Shown here piece by piece: positions 7,697 through 10,042 of a DNA stretch of 10,042 nucleotides. The notes below the pieces were generated by a model. That model ran no database searches. It saw nothing but the letters and a program-made list of their open reading frames with translations, and was not told the DNA's origin. The translations under genes and the position numbers were made by a program. The stretch covers positions 17,060 to 27,101 of the forward strand of contig DJMK01000098.1 in NCBI GenBank assembly GCA_002436485.1, given 5' to 3'. The DNA is from Proteobacteria bacterium UBA6492 (GTDB lineage: Bacteria; Pseudomonadota; Gammaproteobacteria; UBA6429; Thiohalophilaceae). Within the stretch, counting starts at the first letter, position 1, and every line of letters begins with the position of its first letter.

Positions 7697-7725
7697 TTTA
7701 CGAGAACGGGCTCAGGTAGTAAAAT
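7697..7725 (+). promoter_or_regulatory. Predicted promoter of apaG-methyltransferase-apaH
   Basis: In the 121-base gap after the HExxH gene, TTTACG (7697-7702) and TAAAAT (7720-7725) are spaced by exactly 17 bases and match the sigma70 consensus at four and five of six positions. A start near 7732 leaves a leader of about 30 bases before the apaG ATG. The upstream half of the gap holds two tiny hairpins (CTGT/ACAG at 7652-7662 and GCAC/GTGC at 7662-7675) with no T run, so I see no clear terminator before it. Confidence 0.4.
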
Positions 7726-7761
7726 GCAGACTTGTTCCGCTAACCGGTGATTTGCAGTAAT

Positions 7762-8145
7762 ATGAATGAGCCTTCTCCCTATAATACAACCGTTTCCGTG
7801 GTCACACAGTACATTCCTGAACAGTCCGATCCGGAAAACGAGAAGTACGTGTTCGCCTATACCATCACTATTAAAAACGAGGGATCCATTCCAGCCAAAT
7901 TGCTGACGCGCCACTGGATAATCACCAATGCGGATGGCAAAACACAGGAAGTGCAAGGTGAAGGGGTCGTTGGCGAACAACCGCATTTACAACCGGGTGA
8001 AGGTTTTAAATATACCAGTGGCACCATGCTGGAGACACCCGTTGGTAGCATGCATGGCACGTACCACATGCTGGCCGACGACGGACAGGAATTTGACTGC
8101 CCAATCAAACCCTTCACCCTGTCGGTACCTAACAAGCTACACTAG
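7762..8145 (+). CDS. apaG: ApaG protein (DUF525 fold)
   Basis: A 127-residue ApaG protein, a single fibronectin-III-like beta-sandwich domain found alone in bacteria and fused to F-box proteins in eukaryotes. Its role is unsettled; it is linked genetically to apaH (Ap4A metabolism) and the bacterial protein has been implicated in magnesium/cobalt handling and nucleotide binding. Conserved segments are NEKYVFAYTITIKNEG, RHWIITNADGK, the glycine-rich EVQGEGVVGEQP (GEGVVG at residues 66-71), the YTSGTMLETPVGSMHGTY stretch and the C-terminal FTLSVPNKLH. The C-terminus ends just where ApaG proteins normally end. I chose the ATG at 7762 because it gives the usual length (E. coli 125); a GTG at 7747 in the same frame would add five residues. 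Neither has a good Shine-Dalgarno sequence. The methyltransferase frame continues directly beyond its TAG stop. Confidence 0.94.
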   Translation: MNEPSPYNTTVSVVTQYIPEQSDPENEKYVFAYTITIKNEGSIPAKLLTRHWIITNADGKTQEVQGEGVVGEQPHLQPGEGFKYTSGTMLETPVGSMHGTYHMLADDGQEFDCPIKPFTLSVPNKLH

Positions 8146-8157
8146 CGGGACATTCCA

Positions 8158-8766
8158 ATCAGTCTGCGTCATACCTATTCGCTGATTGCTCCTGTTTACG
8201 ATGTGATCGTGGCACGTGCCACGTCTGCCATGCGCCGCGAAAGTCTACGGGATATCGGCGAGGTTAAGGATAAAAATATTTTACTGGCTGGTTACGGAAC
8301 CGGGCTGGACAATCCCCATCTGCCTGCGGGGGCAAACTATGTCGGTCTTGATCTGACACCGGCCATGCTGACACGCGCCAGGCAGAACATGTCGACTCAC
8401 GTCAACCTCCATTGCGGTGATGCCATGCGTATGCCTTATGCTGACAACAGCTTTGATGTAGTGGTGCTACACCTGATACTCGCAGTGGTTCCACAACCAG
8501 TCGCAGTACTCAAGGAAACAGCACGGGTGCTAAAACCTGGCGGGCAGGTATTATTGCTCGACAAGTTTATTCGTCCAGGACAACTCGCACCTATCAGGCG
8601 CCTTATCAATATAGTTATTCGGCATATCGCCACACGCACCGACGTAGTCTTTGAACAGGTACTGGCCGAAGTACCCACCTTGCGTGTTACCCGTGATGTC
8701 CCCTGTATACCCGGCGGTTGGTTCCGACGTATCATGTTGGCAAAACAACATACGGAAACGTCATGA
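8158..8766 (+). CDS. Class I SAM-dependent methyltransferase with no canonical start codon
   Basis: A Rossmann-fold methyltransferase of the UbiE/Methyltransf_11 type, substrate unknown. Motif I is NILLAGYGTGLD (GYGTG at residues 45-49), the acidic motif is YVGLDLTPAM (Asp65), then HCGDAMRMPYADNSFDVVVL and the ARVLKPGGQVLLLDKF strand that closes the domain. The first ATG/GTG/TTG in frame is GTG at 8203 (187 residues, no Shine-Dalgarno). However, the frame is open upstream and encodes SLRHTYSLIAPVYD, a Tyr-x(4)-APxYD helix usual at the N-terminus of such enzymes. I therefore place the start at ATC 8158, seven bases after GGGA (8147-8150), giving 202 residues; ATT 8152 and CTG 8164 are alternatives. 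The 5' end overall is uncertain. It follows apaG in the same frame, 12 bases after its stop, and overlaps apaH by four bases (ATGA), so the three are probably cotranscribed. This gene is absent between apaG and apaH in E. coli. Confidence 0.82.
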   Translation: MSLRHTYSLIAPVYDVIVARATSAMRRESLRDIGEVKDKNILLAGYGTGLDNPHLPAGANYVGLDLTPAMLTRARQNMSTHVNLHCGDAMRMPYADNSFDVVVLHLILAVVPQPVAVLKETARVLKPGGQVLLLDKFIRPGQLAPIRRLINIVIRHIATRTDVVFEQVLAEVPTLRVTRDVPCIPGGWFRRIMLAKQHTETS

Positions 8767-9596
8767 CTGTTTATGCTATTGGTGATGTGCAAGGTTGCTT
8801 TGGCGAGTTACAGTCACTGATCGAAAAACTCGATTTTAACGATTCACGCGACTATCTCTGGTTTGCCGGCGATCTCGTTAACCGCGGCAAACAATCACTG
8901 GAAACCCTGCGCTTTGTCAGATCACTCGGGGATCGCGCGATTACCGTGCTGGGTAATCATGATCTGCACCTGCTTGCTGTAGATGCGGGTTTTAAAAAAC
9001 AGACCGATGATCTTGCTCCCATACTTTCTGCCCCCGATTGCCGCGAACTGCTTGACTGGTTACGCAAGCAACCATTGATGCACCATGACGCACAGCTAGG
9101 TTATACGCTGGTACATGCCGGACTTTCACCACACTGGGACCTGGTAACTGCACAACAATGTGCCACTGAATTACAGGACGTGTTAGCGGGTGATCAGTAT
9201 CGTGAATTTTTGGCTGTCATGTATGGTGATGAGCCGACACACTGGTCGGAATCCCTGGCAGGCTGGGATCGCTTACGTTACATCTGTAACTGCTTTACCC
9301 GTATTCGCTACTGTGATCGACAAGGTGCGCTTGCATTGCACCACAAGGGTTCGCCCGATATGACTGAAGATGGCTTTGTTCCGTGGTTTGATGTGCCGGA
9401 ACGCAAGAACAGGGATCTGAACCTGGTGTTTGGTCACTGGTCTACCCTGGGCAACCATCACCAGCAGGGTGTTTATGCACTGGATACCGGCTGTGTATGG
9501 GGAGGCGCACTGACAGCCATGCAACTGGGAACACAGCCGCCGCGCTACATTCAGCACGACTGCCCCGGTGCACAAAACCCGTACGACTTTATCTAG
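8763..9596 (+). CDS. apaH: Symmetrical bis(5'-nucleosyl)-tetraphosphatase ApaH
   Basis: A 277-residue metallophosphoesterase that hydrolyses Ap4A to two ADP and also removes Np4 caps from RNA. The motifs are YAIGDVQGCFGEL (GDVQG at residues 7-11), AGDLVNRG (Asp37, Arg41), LGNHDLHLLAV (Asn65, His66, Asp67), then LVHAGLSPHWDL. The later ApaH-specific segments are MYGDEPTHWSESL, LRYICNCFTRIRYC, FGHWSTLG and YALDTGCVWGGALTAM. Gln10 replaces the His of the generic GDxHG motif; I recall the same change in Pseudomonas ApaH, so activity need not be lost. Length is close to E. coli (280). The ATG at 8763 overlaps the methyltransferase stop (ATGA) and has GGAA (8754-8757) five bases upstream. Starts further upstream would only add poorly matching residues inside the methyltransferase gene. 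It ends tail to tail with folA. Confidence 0.97.
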   Translation: MTVYAIGDVQGCFGELQSLIEKLDFNDSRDYLWFAGDLVNRGKQSLETLRFVRSLGDRAITVLGNHDLHLLAVDAGFKKQTDDLAPILSAPDCRELLDWLRKQPLMHHDAQLGYTLVHAGLSPHWDLVTAQQCATELQDVLAGDQYREFLAVMYGDEPTHWSESLAGWDRLRYICNCFTRIRYCDRQGALALHHKGSPDMTEDGFVPWFDVPERKNRDLNLVFGHWSTLGNHHQQGVYALDTGCVWGGALTAMQLGTQPPRYIQHDCPGAQNPYDFI

Positions 9597-10042
9597 GCAC
9601 GCTCCAGGATCACAAAACTGCAAGCGCAGGGATTTTTGTCGTCGGCCTGGTGATCGTGGCGTTCCACTTCCTGCCAGTCTGATTCGTCATACGCGGGGAA
9701 CCAGGCATCGCCCTGCGGTTCCATGTCCACCAGTGTCAGGTACATGCGATCGGCACTCGGCAACATCTGTTCATAAAAACTGGCACCCCCGATGATCATC
9801 AACTCATCGACATTACCGGCCACCGTCATGGCCTCATCAATGGAATGCACGACTGTTGCGCCGGCAGCGCGGTAGTCCTTATCACGGGTCATGACGATAT
9901 TGTGCCGGTCAGGTAATGGCTTACCGCCAAACGATTCAAACGTTTTTCGCCCCATGACGATCGGTTTACCCAGGGTGTGTTGACGAAACCAGCGCATGTC
10001 GGCCGGTAATTTCCAGGGCAACTGGTTATTAATACCAATTAC
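9593..10042 (-). CDS. folA: Dihydrofolate reductase FolA (partial, N-terminus outside window)
   Basis: About 149 C-terminal residues of dihydrofolate reductase, which makes tetrahydrofolate from dihydrofolate with NADPH and is the trimethoprim target. The visible protein begins VIGINNQLPWKLPADMRWF, that is, after the first strand, so only about ten N-terminal residues and the start are missing. Asp of LPAD (codon 9998-10000) corresponds to catalytic Asp27 of E. coli. Then come GKPIVMGRKTFESFGGKPLP, the NADPH-binding IVMTRD, and ELMIIGGASFYEQMLPSADR, which contains the conserved Gly-Gly pair. The sequence ends in a normal C-terminus (CSFVILERA). It is convergent with apaH, as in E. coli; the two stop codons overlap in CTAG (9593-9596). 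Confidence 0.95.
   Translation of the reverse strand, partial: VIGINNQLPWKLPADMRWFRQHTLGKPIVMGRKTFESFGGKPLPDRHNIVMTRDKDYRAAGATVVHSIDEAMTVAGNVDELMIIGGASFYEQMLPSADRMYLTLVDMEPQGDAWFPAYDESDWQEVERHDHQADDKNPCACSFVILERA
9614..9637. terminator. Weak bidirectional terminator-like hairpin between apaH and folA
   Basis: CTGC (9618-9621) and GCAG (9626-9629) pair around the loop AAGC. On the plus strand GGATTTTT follows; on the minus strand TTTTG follows directly, because AAAA precedes the left arm. It sits 20-40 bases inside the 3' end of folA and just past the end of apaH, where a two-way terminator is expected. The stem is only 4 bp, so the call is tentative. Confidence 0.25.

Noticed and set aside
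8436..8792. 118-codon open frame antisense to the methyltransferase/apaH junction
   Set aside because: It is a Ser/Thr-rich low-information product overlapping two well-supported genes.

Overview
The window reads as chromosomal core DNA of a Gram-negative gammaproteobacterium with moderate GC. The block lptD-surA-pdxA-rsmA-apaG-apaH, with folA convergent at its end, is the same order known from the first minute of the Escherichia coli map. The left flank, a divergent AmgK-type sugar kinase, resembles the Pseudomonas arrangement instead. I cannot place the organism below class level. There are no transposases, phage genes, CRISPR arrays, tRNAs or rRNAs in view.

Left region (1-1734): the 5' part of an amgK-like kinase gene runs leftward off the window from an unusual TTG start. 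Divergent from it is a seven-helix membrane protein of the DUF1624 / heparan-glucosaminide acetyltransferase-like family. A strong hairpin overlaps the stop codon of that membrane gene and probably marks the end of its transcript.

Central region (1751-7640): a promoter with a perfect TATAAT box precedes lptD, which is followed by surA, pdxA, rsmA and an uncharacterised gene of 165 codons. All are on the plus strand with gaps of 18 bases or less, or with overlaps, so they look like one operon. LptD builds the outer-membrane LPS translocon and SurA chaperones LptD and other beta-barrels. PdxA serves pyridoxal phosphate synthesis, and RsmA dimethylates 16S rRNA. The small extra protein has an HExxH motif with downstream glutamates, suggesting a tiny zinc-metalloprotease-like fold.

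Right region (7641-10042): a 121-base gap holds a reasonable sigma70-type promoter, followed by apaG, a SAM-dependent methyltransferase gene and apaH. The methyltransferase lies in the same frame as apaG, separated from it only by the apaG amber stop, and its conserved N-terminus has no ATG, GTG or TTG start. This is the oddest feature of the window. apaH overlaps the methyltransferase by ATGA and meets folA tail to tail, the two stop codons sharing one CTAG.

Most of the window is ordinary housekeeping. The points worth a second look are the apaG/methyltransferase junction, the HExxH protein inserted between rsmA and apaG, and the acyltransferase-like gene between amgK and lptD. I do not see a convincing new multi-gene system.
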